A stretch of 47,228 bases of DNA. Source: JAWKWA01 sp041397765. Lineage in GTDB: Bacteria > Pseudomonadota > Alphaproteobacteria > Rhizobiales > Hyphomicrobiaceae. The stretch lies in NCBI GenBank assembly GCA_041397765.1, contig JAWKWA010000028.1, forward strand, positions 1-47,228. Direction: 5' to 3'. Each line of letters begins with the position of its first letter. Position 1 is the stretch's first letter. The position numbers and the translations under genes were made by a program. Under the pieces are notes generated by a model that was not told where the DNA came from, did not search any database, and was given only the letters and a program-made list of their open reading frames with translations. Shown here in pieces: positions 1 through 9,089 of the stretch.

Positions 1-723
1 TGCCTGCGCCCGTGCGACGCTCTCCCGGTCCATGACGGCCGCGATCACACAGCCGCCCGCTCCCGCCCGCGCGCGGTCCCGGCCGTCCGGACCGGCGATC
101 ACGCTGCCGCCGAGATAGTGCATGTCCCCCTCGCGGCCGGCATGATTGGCATAGGCGACGAACACGCCGTTCTCGAAGGCGCGCGCCGGCACCAGCCGCT
201 CGGCAACCACGTCCCATTCCGCGCCGAGCGCCGTCGGGGCGATGACGGCATGGGCGCCGGCCCTGGCATGCGCCCGGACCGTCTCGGGAAACTCGATGTC
301 GTAGCAGATCACGAGCCCGAGCCTGAGCCCGGCGAGATCGAACTGTGTGAGCCCGCCGCCCGATGTGAAATGCGCGCGCTCGCGCCCGGGCGGGATGGCG
401 AGCTTGCGGTGACGGGCGAGCACGCGCCCATCCGCCCCGATCGCCTGCGCCGTGTTGTAGATGACGCCGCCGGCCCGCTCGGGAAAGCCGTAGACGATCG
501 CCGTGCCGCTCGCGCGCGCGATCCGGGCGACCGCCGCCGCCATCGGCCCGTCGGCCGGCTCGGCCAGCCGGGGGATCGCGTCGCCGACGGCATATCCGGA
601 CATGAAGAGCTCGGGCGTGACGAGGAGATCGGCCCGCGCCTCGCCGGCCGCCCCCTTCAGCCGCTCGAGCCGCCCCTCGCCCGTCAACCCCGCGCCATCG
701 CCCTGATAGATCGCGATCCGCAT
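1..723 (-). CDS. carbon-nitrogen hydrolase (nitrilase superfamily), 3' end cut by window edge
   Basis: The frame is open from an ATG at 723 to the left edge (241 codons), so the C-terminus is missing. The N-terminus reads MRIAIYQGDG. The Glu-Lys-Cys triad of the nitrilase superfamily is visible: Glu in TPELFMSGY, Lys in RHRKLAIP and Cys in LVICYDIEFPE. Members hydrolyse non-peptide C-N bonds in amides, nitriles or carbamoyl compounds; the substrate cannot be told from sequence. It starts 5 nt after the M24 gene stop at 729, so the two are probably co-transcribed and may act on the same nitrogenous compound. The closest functional class is likely a small aliphatic amidase, which is inference. 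Confidence 0.85.
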   Translation of the reverse strand, partial: MRIAIYQGDGAGLTGEGRLERLKGAAGEARADLLVTPELFMSGYAVGDAIPRLAEPADGPMAAAVARIARASGTAIVYGFPERAGGVIYNTAQAIGADGRVLARHRKLAIPPGRERAHFTSGGGLTQFDLAGLRLGLVICYDIEFPETVRAHARAGAHAVIAPTALGAEWDVVAERLVPARAFENGVFVAYANHAGREGDMHYLGGSVIAGPDGRDRARAGAGGCVIAAVMDRESVARAQA

Positions 724-728
724 GAGGC

Positions 729-1895
729 TCACCGGTCGACGACGATGATCTTCCGCGGATATTCGGTGAGATATTCCGATCCCGTCTCGGTGACGACGAT
801 CGAATCGCCGATCCGCCCGCCGAGCCGTCCATCGAGCGAGATGCCGCCGTCGACAGCGAATGTCATGCCGGGCTTGAGGATCGTCTTGTCGCCGGCCTTC
901 AGCTCGGGCGCCTCCAGATAGGCCATGCCGATCGAGCGGCCGGTGCGATAGCCGGTCTCGTAGCCGCGCGCCCGGTAGACCTCGTTCGCCGCCTCCGCGA
1001 TCGATTCGGCCGTCACGCCCGGCCGGATCGCCTTGATCGCCGCCTGTTGGGCGTCGATCGCCGCCTGCTGGACCCGCCGGTTCTCGTCGGGGATTTCCTT
1101 GATGTTGAACATCCGGTCGAAGCCGAGCTTGTACTGCTTGAACTGGGCCATGTTGCAGAAGCAGAAATAGACCGGATCACCCTTCGCGAACGGCTTCACG
1201 CTGGCGCGGCGATGCACCATCGAGGTGTCTCGGCCCGACTGCATGATCTGCAGATTGTGGATCATCGGCGAGACGAAGGCCTCCCAGCCCTTCGCCGTCA
1301 GGAACCCGGCCGCCGCCCGCGTTCCCGCATTGATGACGGCGAGCGCCGCCTCGTATTCGGGCGCCCCTTCGGCGAGCGCGCCCTCGGCCGCCGCCATCAT
1401 GGCGCCGGCGATCTTGCCGGCCTGCTTCATGACGGCGATCTCGGCTGGCGATTTCACCGTGCGCATCTCGCCGAGGATCGGCCCGACGTCGACGAGCCGC
1501 GCGCCGGCCATCCGCTCGTCCAGCCAGTTGCGCACGATCGCCGGCAGCGCCGACCGCTCGACGCCGATCGCCGCCGGCACCCGGCCGATCGCCTTCGGCA
1601 GCACGTTCTCCCAGCGCGTCTCGCCGGCATCCGTCCAGGTCATGACGTTCGGCACCCAGGTCATGGTCGCCACCATCTCGCTCTCCATGAGCGGCGTGAC
1701 GACGATGGGCGCCTCGTCCGCCCTGACGACGAGGAAGGTCGGCCGCCCGAACTCGACGGACAGATAACCCCAGAAGCCCGCCAGATAGGCGATCGAACTC
1801 TCGTCGGTCAGCACCGCCACCTCGATGCCGGCGTCCTTCAGCCGCCGCTGGAACTCGGCCGTCCGTGTTTTCGCCTCTTCGAGCATGGCGTCCAT
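729..1895 (-). CDS. M24 family (creatinase/aminopeptidase P fold) hydrolase without metal ligands
   Basis: 388 aa with an N-terminal creatinase-like domain (about 1-140) and a C-terminal pita-bread domain. The five metal ligands of prolidases are not conserved: the Asp/Asp region reads FCFCNMAQFKQYKLGFD, the usual HGIG motif reads RSIGMAY, and the two Glu positions read VDGG and RIGDS. This resembles metal-independent members such as creatinase or ectoine hydrolase (EutD/DoeA) more than true Xaa-Pro peptidases. It precedes the carbon-nitrogen hydrolase by 5 nt and is divergent from mraZ. A role in opening or hydrolysing an amidine, betaine or ring amide followed by the amidase is inference. 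An alternative start is the Met at residue 4. Confidence 0.8.
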   Translation of the reverse strand: MDAMLEEAKTRTAEFQRRLKDAGIEVAVLTDESSIAYLAGFWGYLSVEFGRPTFLVVRADEAPIVVTPLMESEMVATMTWVPNVMTWTDAGETRWENVLPKAIGRVPAAIGVERSALPAIVRNWLDERMAGARLVDVGPILGEMRTVKSPAEIAVMKQAGKIAGAMMAAAEGALAEGAPEYEAALAVINAGTRAAAGFLTAKGWEAFVSPMIHNLQIMQSGRDTSMVHRRASVKPFAKGDPVYFCFCNMAQFKQYKLGFDRMFNIKEIPDENRRVQQAAIDAQQAAIKAIRPGVTAESIAEAANEVYRARGYETGYRTGRSIGMAYLEAPELKAGDKTILKPGMTFAVDGGISLDGRLGGRIGDSIVVTETGSEYLTEYPRKIIVVDR

Positions 1896-1960
1896 CCCTT
1901 CGTTTTGTCGCTTTCCTGCTCGTTAGACCGCCCGCCCGGCGCTGACAATGCCGGCCCGCG

Positions 1961-1975
1961 GGGACCAGAGGTCCC
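1961..1975. promoter_or_regulatory. short perfect inverted repeat upstream of the M24 gene
   Basis: GGGACC-AGA-GGTCCC is a perfect 6-bp inverted repeat 65 nt upstream of the M24 ATG. It could be an operator or an mRNA hairpin for the leftward operon. There is no T-tract, so a terminator is unlikely. Function is unknown. Confidence 0.25.
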
Positions 1976-2061
1976 GTGATCGCAGACGAAAGACCGGCGA
2001 CGCGGCGGAAATCTTATCCACCGGCGCCGGCTTCTCCCCATCCGCAAAGGTTGAGAATCCG

Positions 2062-2102
2062 TTGACGCCCATACCATCCCATAGTATCCCATCAATGCCC
2101 AA
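2062..2102 (+). promoter_or_regulatory. mraZ promoter with four-repeat MraZ operator
   Basis: CCCA occurs at 2068, 2078, 2088 and 2098, an exact 10-bp period (TGGG on the other strand). This is the known MraZ box architecture of TGGG direct repeats separated to one helical turn. A possible sigma-70-type -35 TTGACG lies at 2062-2067 with a weak TATCCC 17 nt downstream, so the operator would overlap the promoter and MraZ bound here would repress its own operon. The repeat array is seen directly; the promoter assignment is inference. Confidence 0.75.
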
Positions 2103-2270
2103 CGACGGACACGACAGATCCGGGCGCAGCTCGCGGCAGATGCCGCGACACCGGCCGTGGCGAACGCCGCGACACCGGGCGCAAGCCTGAAGGTTTCCAT
2201 CAGGGCAATGCCGCAGGCGACCGGTTGGCTGGTGCTTTGTCGCGATCGCGAGGGTGGACACACGCGAGGG

Positions 2271-2768
2271 ATGGACCGGTTTGTCTCGACCTACACCAAC
2301 AAGCTCGACCAGAAGGGCCGGGTCTCGATCCCTGCCGGCTTCCGTGAGGTTCTTGAGAAGGACGGCTACCAGGGCGGCATCTACTGCTACCCCTCGCTCG
2401 ACAATCCGGCCCTCGATTGCGGCGGCGAGAGACTTGCACAAAAGATCGACGGCCTGCTCGAAGGTCTCGATGCCTATTCGGACGAGCGGGACGAGCTCTC
2501 TGTCGCGCTCTATGGTGACGTCCAGGTGCTCAAGATCGACGGCGACGGCCGCATCGTTCTGCCGGAAGCGCTCCGCGCCCACGCCGGCATCACTGCCCAG
2601 GTCACTTTTGTGGGCCTCGGCGAAAAATTCCAGATGTGGGAGCCCGATCGCTTCGAGGACTACCGCAGAAGGGCGAGAGACAAGGTGCGCGACCACCGCA
2701 AGCTGTTCGGCGCGGGGACCCGCCGAGATCCCGACGGGGACGACGGCGGTGCAGGAGCACGGGAATGA
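2271..2768 (+). CDS. mraZ: transcriptional regulator MraZ
   Basis: 165 aa. MraZ is the DNA-binding first gene of dcw clusters, made of two SpoVT/AbrB-like half-domains that form a ring. Both half-domains are visible: KLDQKGRVSIPAGFR near residue 10 and KIDGDGRIVLPEALR near residue 87. The ATG at 2271 is preceded by GAGGG and gives the canonical start MDRFVSTYTNKLD; the longer upstream frame has no family support. The stop overlaps the rsmH start (ATGA). The TGGG operator 170-200 nt upstream fits autorepression. Confidence 0.95.
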   Translation: MDRFVSTYTNKLDQKGRVSIPAGFREVLEKDGYQGGIYCYPSLDNPALDCGGERLAQKIDGLLEGLDAYSDERDELSVALYGDVQVLKIDGDGRIVLPEALRAHAGITAQVTFVGLGEKFQMWEPDRFEDYRRRARDKVRDHRKLFGAGTRRDPDGDDGGAGARE

Positions 2769-3823
2769 TGACGGGCGGCGGATCCCGGGAGGGCACGGGC
2801 CCCGCCGCAGGCAAGCCCCGTCACATTCCCGTGCTTCTGAGCGAGGTCCTCGCCGCGCTCGCGCCCACTGACGGCGAGACTTTCCTCGACGGCACTTTCG
2901 GCGCCGGCGGCTATACCCGCGCCATCCTCGAGGCCGCCCCTGCGAGCCGCGTCATCGCCATCGACCGCGACCCCTCTGCCATCGCCGCCGGCGCCGAGCT
3001 CGCCGCGGCCAATCAGGGACGGCTGATGCTGGTCGAGGGCCGCTTCGGCGATCTCGATCGCATCGCCACCAGCGCCGGCCATCGAAGCCTCGACGGCGTC
3101 GTCCTCGACATCGGCGTCTCCTCCATGCAGATCGACGAGCCCGGCCGCGGCTTCTCCTTCCAGTCGGACGGCCCCTTGGACATGCGCATGGGCGGCGCGG
3201 GCCCGTCCGCCGCCGATGTCGTCAACCGCCTCGCCGAGAAGGATCTGGCCGAGATACTCTGGGTCTATGGCGAGGAGCGCCGCTCGCGCCGCATTGCCGC
3301 CGCCATCGTCGCGCGGCGCGCCGAGGAACCCTTCACCCGCACCGGCGACCTCGCCGGGCTCATCGAGCGCCTCCTCGGCCGCCCCCCGGGCGAGGCCCGC
3401 CATCCCGCCACCCGCAGCTTCCAGGCGCTGAGGATCTTCGTCAACGACGAGCTCGGCGAGCTCGCCCGCGCCCTCGACGCCGCCGAGCATGTGCTCGCGC
3501 CGGGCGGTCGGCTCGCCATCGTCACCTTCCATTCGCTCGAGGATCGCCTCGTCAAGACCTTCCTCAAGGAACGCGCGGGACGCGCGCCCGGTGCTTCGCG
3601 GCATCAGCCGGCCGGCCCCGCGGCCGCCCCGCCGGGTTTCCGTTTCGTTAACCCTCAGCCTTTACACCCCGGTAAGGAAGAGACCGATCGCAATCCGCGC
3701 GCCCGCTCGGCCCGCCTGCGCTCGGCCATCCGCACAGACGAGCCGCCGTCCGGGGCCTCCGCCACCTTGCTGGTGCCCCGTTTGTCGGCCGGACTCGACC
3801 GCCTGCCGAGAGGGGAGCGATGA
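2765..3823 (+). CDS. rsmH: 16S rRNA m4C1402 N4-methyltransferase RsmH (MraW)
   Basis: 352 aa. RsmH methylates N4 of C1402 in the 16S rRNA decoding centre using SAM. HIPVLLSEVL, the SAM-site glycines FLDGTFGAGGYT, AIDRDP, VVLDIGVSSMQ and the conserved TFHSLEDRLVK are all present. Starting at the ATG at 2765 gives an ATGA overlap with mraZ; a second ATG follows at once. The C-terminal ~80 residues are Pro/Ala/Arg-rich and less conserved. The stop overlaps the ftsL start, so translation is likely coupled. Confidence 0.95.
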   Translation: MMTGGGSREGTGPAAGKPRHIPVLLSEVLAALAPTDGETFLDGTFGAGGYTRAILEAAPASRVIAIDRDPSAIAAGAELAAANQGRLMLVEGRFGDLDRIATSAGHRSLDGVVLDIGVSSMQIDEPGRGFSFQSDGPLDMRMGGAGPSAADVVNRLAEKDLAEILWVYGEERRSRRIAAAIVARRAEEPFTRTGDLAGLIERLLGRPPGEARHPATRSFQALRIFVNDELGELARALDAAEHVLAPGGRLAIVTFHSLEDRLVKTFLKERAGRAPGASRHQPAGPAAAPPGFRFVNPQPLHPGKEETDRNPRARSARLRSAIRTDEPPSGASATLLVPRLSAGLDRLPRGER

Positions 3824-4131
3824 AGCGCCGGCTGACCTTTCCCGCCATCGGCATCGCGCTGATCTCCGCGCTCGCGCTCTACGTCGTGAAATACGACACC
3901 CGCCGCATCGACGAGGAGCGCCGCCGCCTGGAGCACGAGATCGCCGATCTCGAGCGCGCCATCGCCCTCGACCGCGCCGAGCTCGCCAACCTCGCCCGGC
4001 CGGGCCGCATCGAGCGTCTCGCCGCCGCCCATCTCAAGCTCGCCCCCGTCACTCCCGACCAGCTCGGCGCGGTCGGCGACATTCCCTGGCGCGAAGAGGC
4101 GATGCCGCCCTCGGACGGCAAGGAGCACTAG
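3820..4131 (+). CDS. ftsL: cell division protein FtsL-like
   Basis: 103 aa bitopic membrane protein. A short Lys/Arg N-terminus, one membrane segment (about residues 6-24) and a heptad-like coiled coil rich in Arg/Glu (about 27-60) fit FtsL, the partner of FtsB and FtsQ in the divisome. Family identity rests on size, topology and position between rsmH and ftsI, because FtsL sequences diverge strongly. The start overlaps the rsmH stop; ftsI begins 4 nt after the stop. Confidence 0.85.
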   Translation: MKRRLTFPAIGIALISALALYVVKYDTRRIDEERRRLEHEIADLERAIALDRAELANLARPGRIERLAAAHLKLAPVTPDQLGAVGDIPWREEAMPPSDGKEH

Positions 4132-4135
4132 GGTG

Positions 4136-5842
4136 ATGGCGGACCCGGCCGCACCGGCGCCCTCGATGCGCGAGACCGGCAAAGACCCGGCCGAGCGCCA
4201 CGGCGCCCCCGGCCGTCCCGGCGGCCGCCGCCGCGCGCTCGCCCTGTCGCTGACGCTCGCCCTTGGCTTTGCCGCCGTCTCCGGCCAGCTCGTCCGCCTC
4301 GCCGCCATCGGCCAGATGGCCTCGCTCAACAACGAGGTGCGCGCCATCGGCCGCGGCATCGCCCGGCCCGACATCGTCGACCGGGCGGGGCGCCTGCTCG
4401 CCACCGACATCGTTCTGCCTTCGCTCTTCGCCGATCCCTCGCGCATCATCGACCTCGACGACGCCGTCGAGCGTCTCTCCGAGGCCCTGCCCGATCTCGA
4501 TCCGGCCGGGCTCCGCCGCGACCTCTCCGACCGCGAGCGGCGCTTCGTCTGGCTCGAGCGCGGCATGCACCCCGACGAGGCCCAGAAGGTTCTCGAGCTC
4601 GGCATCCCCGGCCTCGCCTTCCGCGAGGAGCTGCGCCGCGTCTATCCCGGCGGCGACGGCACCGGCAATCTTCTCGGCTACGTCGATATCGACAATCGCG
4701 GCCGGGCCGGGCTCGAACGCTATGTCGATGGCCAGGACCTCGTCGATCTCGTCGACGGCCCGACCCGCTCCGAGCGCCCGCCCGTCGTCGCCTCCATCGA
4801 CCTCGCCGCCCAGCACATTCTCGACAGCGAGCTCACCGCCGCCGTCAGGCGCTATGACGCCGAATCGGCCGCCGGCCTCGTCATGGACGTCCGCACCGGC
4901 GAGATCATTGCCGCCGTCTCGCTGCCCGCCTATCCCGCCGGCGACGCCGCCGCCACGCTCGAGCCGCGCCATCTCGATCGCCTGCTCATCGGCACCTACG
5001 AGCTCGGCTCCGTGTTCAAGACGCTGACCTTCGCCAACGCCTTCGATCTCGGCACCGCGCGACCCGACAAGATCTACGACGCCACCGAGCCCCTGAAGGT
5101 CGGGCGCTTCACCATCGACGATTTCCATGGCCGGCACCGGCCGCTGACCGCCGAGGAGGTGTTCATCTTCTCCTCCAATATCGGCACCGCCCGCATGGCG
5201 AGCGAGATCGGCGCCGAGCGCCAGCAGGCGTTTCTCGACCGCCTCGGCCTCCTTGCTCCCCTTCCAACCGAGCTTGGCGAGGGCGCCCCGCCCCAGCGTC
5301 CCGAAACCTGGTCGGAAGCGAGCATGCTGACCGTCAGCTTCGGCCACGGCCTCGCCGTCACCCCGCTCTCCTTCGCCGCCGCCGTCGCCTCGATCGTGAA
5401 CGGTGGCCGGCGCATCACCCCGACTTTCCTGAAGGTCGCCCCCGGCAGCGCGCACGGCGAGGCGCCGCCCGACCAGGTGGTCACACCGGCGACCGCCCGG
5501 CTGATGCGCGATCTCCTGCGCGCCAATGTCGCCAAGCCCGGCGGCACGGGCGGGCGGGCCGCAGTGCCGGGCTACCGTGTCGGCGGCAAGACCGGAACGG
5601 CCGACATCGCCGGCAAGGGCGGCTATGTCGGCTCCGACGTGCTGACCTCTTTCGTCGCCGTCTTCCCCACCGACGAGCCCCGCTACCTGTCCCTCGTGCT
5701 GCTATGGAAACCCAAGGGCACCAACGGAACGGGCGATCAGACAGCGGCCGGCCACAATGCCGCCCCGACCACCGCCCGCATCATCACCCGTATCGCGCCA
5801 CTGCTTGGCCTCGAGCCCGACTATCGCGATCCCGGCATGTGA
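4136..5842 (+). CDS. ftsI: septal peptidoglycan transpeptidase FtsI (PBP3)
   Basis: 568 aa class B penicillin-binding protein that crosslinks septal peptidoglycan. The Pro-rich cytoplasmic tail is followed by a membrane segment (about 25-50), a pedestal domain, and the transpeptidase motifs: SxxK in GSVFKTLT, SxN in FSSNIGTARM and KTG in GGKTGTADI. A GTG at 4133 is directly before the ATG at 4136; either could serve. The gene is followed by a 263-nt gap, the longest inside the cluster, which contains a promoter-like sequence. Confidence 0.95.
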   Translation: MADPAAPAPSMRETGKDPAERHGAPGRPGGRRRALALSLTLALGFAAVSGQLVRLAAIGQMASLNNEVRAIGRGIARPDIVDRAGRLLATDIVLPSLFADPSRIIDLDDAVERLSEALPDLDPAGLRRDLSDRERRFVWLERGMHPDEAQKVLELGIPGLAFREELRRVYPGGDGTGNLLGYVDIDNRGRAGLERYVDGQDLVDLVDGPTRSERPPVVASIDLAAQHILDSELTAAVRRYDAESAAGLVMDVRTGEIIAAVSLPAYPAGDAAATLEPRHLDRLLIGTYELGSVFKTLTFANAFDLGTARPDKIYDATEPLKVGRFTIDDFHGRHRPLTAEEVFIFSSNIGTARMASEIGAERQQAFLDRLGLLAPLPTELGEGAPPQRPETWSEASMLTVSFGHGLAVTPLSFAAAVASIVNGGRRITPTFLKVAPGSAHGEAPPDQVVTPATARLMRDLLRANVAKPGGTGGRAAVPGYRVGGKTGTADIAGKGGYVGSDVLTSFVAVFPTDEPRYLSLVLLWKPKGTNGTGDQTAAGHNAAPTTARIITRIAPLLGLEPDYRDPGM

Positions 5843-5912
5843 CCGCCGACCGAGGAAAGGCCAGCGATCACAATTTTATCAGGCCACGGATCGACCCGCG
5901 GCGGAATGCGGT

Positions 5913-5941
5913 TTGACCCTGGGCACCGCTGCCCCTATTAA
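5913..5941 (+). promoter_or_regulatory. internal dcw promoter candidate upstream of murE
   Basis: TTGACC (5913-5918) and TATTAA (5936-5941) are separated by exactly 17 nt inside the 263-nt ftsI-murE gap. This is the best sigma-70-like promoter match I saw in the left half. It would allow murE and downstream genes to be transcribed apart from the mraZ promoter. The rest of the gap holds no gene. Confidence 0.5.
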
Positions 5942-6105
5942 CCTTTGCCGCCCGCCCGGCGCGTCACGGACGGGAGGCTCCCTCGGCCGCCACATGGCGG
6001 CAGGAGCTTGCGCGCGCAGGGACCGGGGAGGTCCGGCGGCGGCCGGCTGGACGCCCCATCGAGACGGGCCGGCACCGTCCCGGCACGAACCGGATCACGC
6101 CACAC

Positions 6106-7566
6106 ATGAGGCTGAAGACCCTTCTTGCCCGCGACCTTCACCTCTCCCTTGCCGAGGGCGAGACGGAGATCGCCGGCCTGACGCCGGACAGCCGCGCGGT
6201 GCGGCCCGGCATGCTGTTCGCCGCCCTCCCGGGCAGCCGGCTCGACGGTACCCGCTTCGTGACCGACGCCGTGCGCCAGGGCGCCGCCGCGGTGCTGGTC
6301 CCCGAGCACGCCATCCTGCCCGCCGATCTCGGCGTCCCGGTGCTGCGCGCCCCCGACCCGCGCCGCCTGCTCGCGCTGATGGCCGCGCGCTTCTATCACG
6401 CCCAGCCCGAAACGGTGGTCGCCGTCACCGGCACCAACGGCAAGACCTCGATCGCGACATTCGTCCGCCAGATCTGGTCCGGGCTCGGCCTGAAGGCGGC
6501 GAGCCTTGGCACGGTCGGCCTCGTGCGCCCCGATGGCCGCGTCACCCCGAGCCTGACGACCCCCGAGCCCGTCACCCTGCACGCGCTCCTCGCCGAGCTG
6601 ACCGCCGCGGACGTGACCCACCTGTCGCTGGAGGCTTCCAGCCACGGCCTCGAGCAGCGCCGCCTCGACGGTGTCCGCATCGCCGCCGGCGCCTTCAACA
6701 ATATCGGCCACGACCATCTCGACTACCACAAGGACGTCGAGGACTATTTCGACCAGAAGAAGCGGCTGTTCCGCGTGCTGCTCGAAAAAGGCGCCGGCGC
6801 GGTGATCAACGCCGACGCCGGGCGCAGCGGCGAGGTCGTCGAGGAGGCCTACCAGCGCGGCCTGAAGGTGATGACGGTCGGGCACAAGGGCCGCGGCATC
6901 ACCATCGAGGCGATCGAGCGCGACGGCTTCGGCCAGCGCCTCGCCCTGCGCCACGAGGGCGAGCGCTACGATGTCGCCCTGCCGCTGATCGGCACCTATC
7001 AGGCCGAGAACGCCGTGGTCGCGGCGGGCCTGTGCATCGCGACCGGCAGCCCGCCCGAAGGCGTCTTCGCAAGGCTCTCCGCGCTCGAGGGCGTCGCCGG
7101 TCGCCTCGAGGTCGTCGGCCGCGTCAATGGCGGCATCGCCGTGGTCGACTATGCCCACAAGCCCGAGGCGCTCTCGGCCGCCCTCGCCGCGCTCCGCCCC
7201 TTCGTCACCGGCCGGCTCGTCTGCGTCTTCGGCTGCGGCGGCGACCGCGACCGCCTGAAGCGGCCGATGATGGGCCGCATCGCGATCGAAGAGGCCGATG
7301 TCACCATCGTCACGGACGACAATCCCCGCACCGAAGAGCCGGCCGCCATCCGCGCCGCCATCCTGGCCGCCGCTCCCGGCGCCATCGAGATCGGCGACCG
7401 CGCCGAGGCGATCCGCTCGGCCGTTCGCATGATCGGCCCCGGCGACGTGCTGGTGGTCGCCGGCAAGGGCCACGAGACCGGCCAGTATGTCGGCGACCGG
7501 ATCATCCCCTTCTCCGACCACGAGGCCGTCCGGGCCGCGATTGCGGAGCGCGAGAGCCATGGCTGA
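6106..7566 (+). CDS. murE: UDP-MurNAc-tripeptide synthetase MurE (meso-DAP adding)
   Basis: 486 aa Mur ligase that adds meso-diaminopimelate to UDP-MurNAc-L-Ala-D-Glu in the cytoplasm. The P-loop VTGTNGKTS is near residue 108, the carbamylated-Lys region YHKDVEDYFDQKK follows, and the DAP-specificity motif DNPR is present in TDDNPRTEEP. The start MRLKTLLARDL fits the family. The stop overlaps the murF start by 8 nt. Confidence 0.97.
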   Translation: MRLKTLLARDLHLSLAEGETEIAGLTPDSRAVRPGMLFAALPGSRLDGTRFVTDAVRQGAAAVLVPEHAILPADLGVPVLRAPDPRRLLALMAARFYHAQPETVVAVTGTNGKTSIATFVRQIWSGLGLKAASLGTVGLVRPDGRVTPSLTTPEPVTLHALLAELTAADVTHLSLEASSHGLEQRRLDGVRIAAGAFNNIGHDHLDYHKDVEDYFDQKKRLFRVLLEKGAGAVINADAGRSGEVVEEAYQRGLKVMTVGHKGRGITIEAIERDGFGQRLALRHEGERYDVALPLIGTYQAENAVVAAGLCIATGSPPEGVFARLSALEGVAGRLEVVGRVNGGIAVVDYAHKPEALSAALAALRPFVTGRLVCVFGCGGDRDRLKRPMMGRIAIEEADVTIVTDDNPRTEEPAAIRAAILAAAPGAIEIGDRAEAIRSAVRMIGPGDVLVVAGKGHETGQYVGDRIIPFSDHEAVRAAIAERESHG

Positions 7567-8992
7567 GACGGATACGCCGCCACTCTGGCGGCTTGACGCA
7601 CTTCTGGCGGCGGCCGGTGGCCGGCTCGAAGGACCACCCGGCGGCGACATCGCCGGCGTCTCGATCGACACCCGCACGCTGCAGCCGGGCGACCTCTTCG
7701 TCGCCCTGAAAGCCGAGCGCGACGGCCACGACTTCGTCGCCTCCGCCTTCGCGAGGGGCGCCGCAGCCGCCCTGGTCGCCGAGACCTTCGCGGCACCGCC
7801 CGGCATCGGCCCGCTCATCCGCGTCGCCGACCCGCTCGCGGCCCTCGAGGCGATCGGCCGCGCTGCCCGTACCCGCCTTCACCCCGGTGCCCGCGTCATC
7901 GCCGTGACCGGCAGCGTCGGCAAGACCGGCACCAAGGAAGCGCTGCGCTCCTGCCTCGCCCTCGCCGGCCCGACCCACGCTTCCGAGAAGTCCTACAACA
8001 ACCAGTGGGGCGTGCCCCTGACGCTCGCCCGCATGCCCGCCGGCACCCGCTTCGCCATCCTCGAGATCGGCATGAACCATTCGGGCGAGATCACCCCGCT
8101 CAGCCGCATGGCCCGCCCCCATCTCGCCATCGTCACCACCGTCGCCCCTGTCCATATCGAGTTCTTCGCCTCCGAGACGGCGATCGCCGATGCCAAGGCC
8201 GAGATCTTCGCCGGGCTCGAGCCGGGCGGTGTCGCCATCCTCAACCGCGACAACCCGCATTTCGACCGCCTCGCTGCCCACGCCAGGGAGGCCGGCGCGG
8301 CCCGCATCCTTGCTTTCGGCAGCGCCGCGCAGGCCGATGCGCGGGTCGTTGCGGCGACGCCCTCGGCCGGCGGCACGAGGGTCGAGGCGGTGATCGACGG
8401 CGAGCCGCTCGCCTACCGGATCGGCGCGCCGGGCACGCACTATGTGATGAACTCGCTCGCCGTACTCGCCGCCGTGAAGCTCGCCGGTGCCGACATCGCA
8501 ACCGCCGCTCGGGCGCTCGCCGACATCGCGGCCCCGGTCGGCCGCGGCGCCCGGACCCGCCTCGCCGCGCCGGGCGGCACGATCCTGCTGATCGACGAGA
8601 GCTACAACGCCAACCCCGCCTCCGTCGGCGCCGCCCTCGCGGCCATGGCGACGGCATCGCGCACCGAGTTCCCGCGCCGCATCGCCGTGCTCGGCGACAT
8701 GCGTGAGCTCGGCGCCCGATCCGACGCGTTGCATGTCGGCCTGCTGCCCGCGCTTGAGGCCGCGGGCATCGATCGGCTCTTTGCCTCCGGCCCGCATATG
8801 CGGACGCTGTTCGACGCTGTTCCCGCCACAATGCGTGCGCTTCATGCGCCCGAGGCGGCCGGCCTCGAGGCCGAGCTCCTGGCCGCGCTGCGGGCCGGCG
8901 ATGTCGTCATGGTCAAGGGCTCGCTCGGCAGCCGCATGGGGCCGCTGGTCGAGGCGATCAGGAAGCACTTCGCCGATGCCGGGGCGGGCTGA
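7559..8992 (+). CDS. murF: UDP-MurNAc-pentapeptide synthetase MurF
   Basis: 477 aa ligase adding D-Ala-D-Ala to the UDP-MurNAc-tripeptide. The ATP-binding loop is VTGSVGKTGTKE; SYNNQWGVPLTL and DESYNANPAS are family signatures. The ATG at 7559 (MAETDTPPLW) overlaps the end of murE and gives full-family length; the upstream in-frame extension lies wholly inside murE. mraY follows after about 100 nt. Confidence 0.96.
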   Translation: MAETDTPPLWRLDALLAAAGGRLEGPPGGDIAGVSIDTRTLQPGDLFVALKAERDGHDFVASAFARGAAAALVAETFAAPPGIGPLIRVADPLAALEAIGRAARTRLHPGARVIAVTGSVGKTGTKEALRSCLALAGPTHASEKSYNNQWGVPLTLARMPAGTRFAILEIGMNHSGEITPLSRMARPHLAIVTTVAPVHIEFFASETAIADAKAEIFAGLEPGGVAILNRDNPHFDRLAAHAREAGAARILAFGSAAQADARVVAATPSAGGTRVEAVIDGEPLAYRIGAPGTHYVMNSLAVLAAVKLAGADIATAARALADIAAPVGRGARTRLAAPGGTILLIDESYNANPASVGAALAAMATASRTEFPRRIAVLGDMRELGARSDALHVGLLPALEAAGIDRLFASGPHMRTLFDAVPATMRALHAPEAAGLEAELLAALRAGDVVMVKGSLGSRMGPLVEAIRKHFADAGAG

Positions 8993-9089
8993 CCGGCCGG
9001 CCACCGCGACGCCACAGAGGAATGGTTTCACACGCGCCGCGGGCAGACCGCTCCGGCGCACCGGGTTCAGGGGACCTTCGAGGGGACGC

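Noticed and set aside
4049..5455. 468-codon antisense frame in ftsI and similar long antisense frames at 7502-9091, 8958-10514 and 11515-12876
   Set aside because: High-GC shadows with low-complexity Gly/Glu/Asp/Arg composition and no family features; the opposite strand encodes intact dcw proteins.
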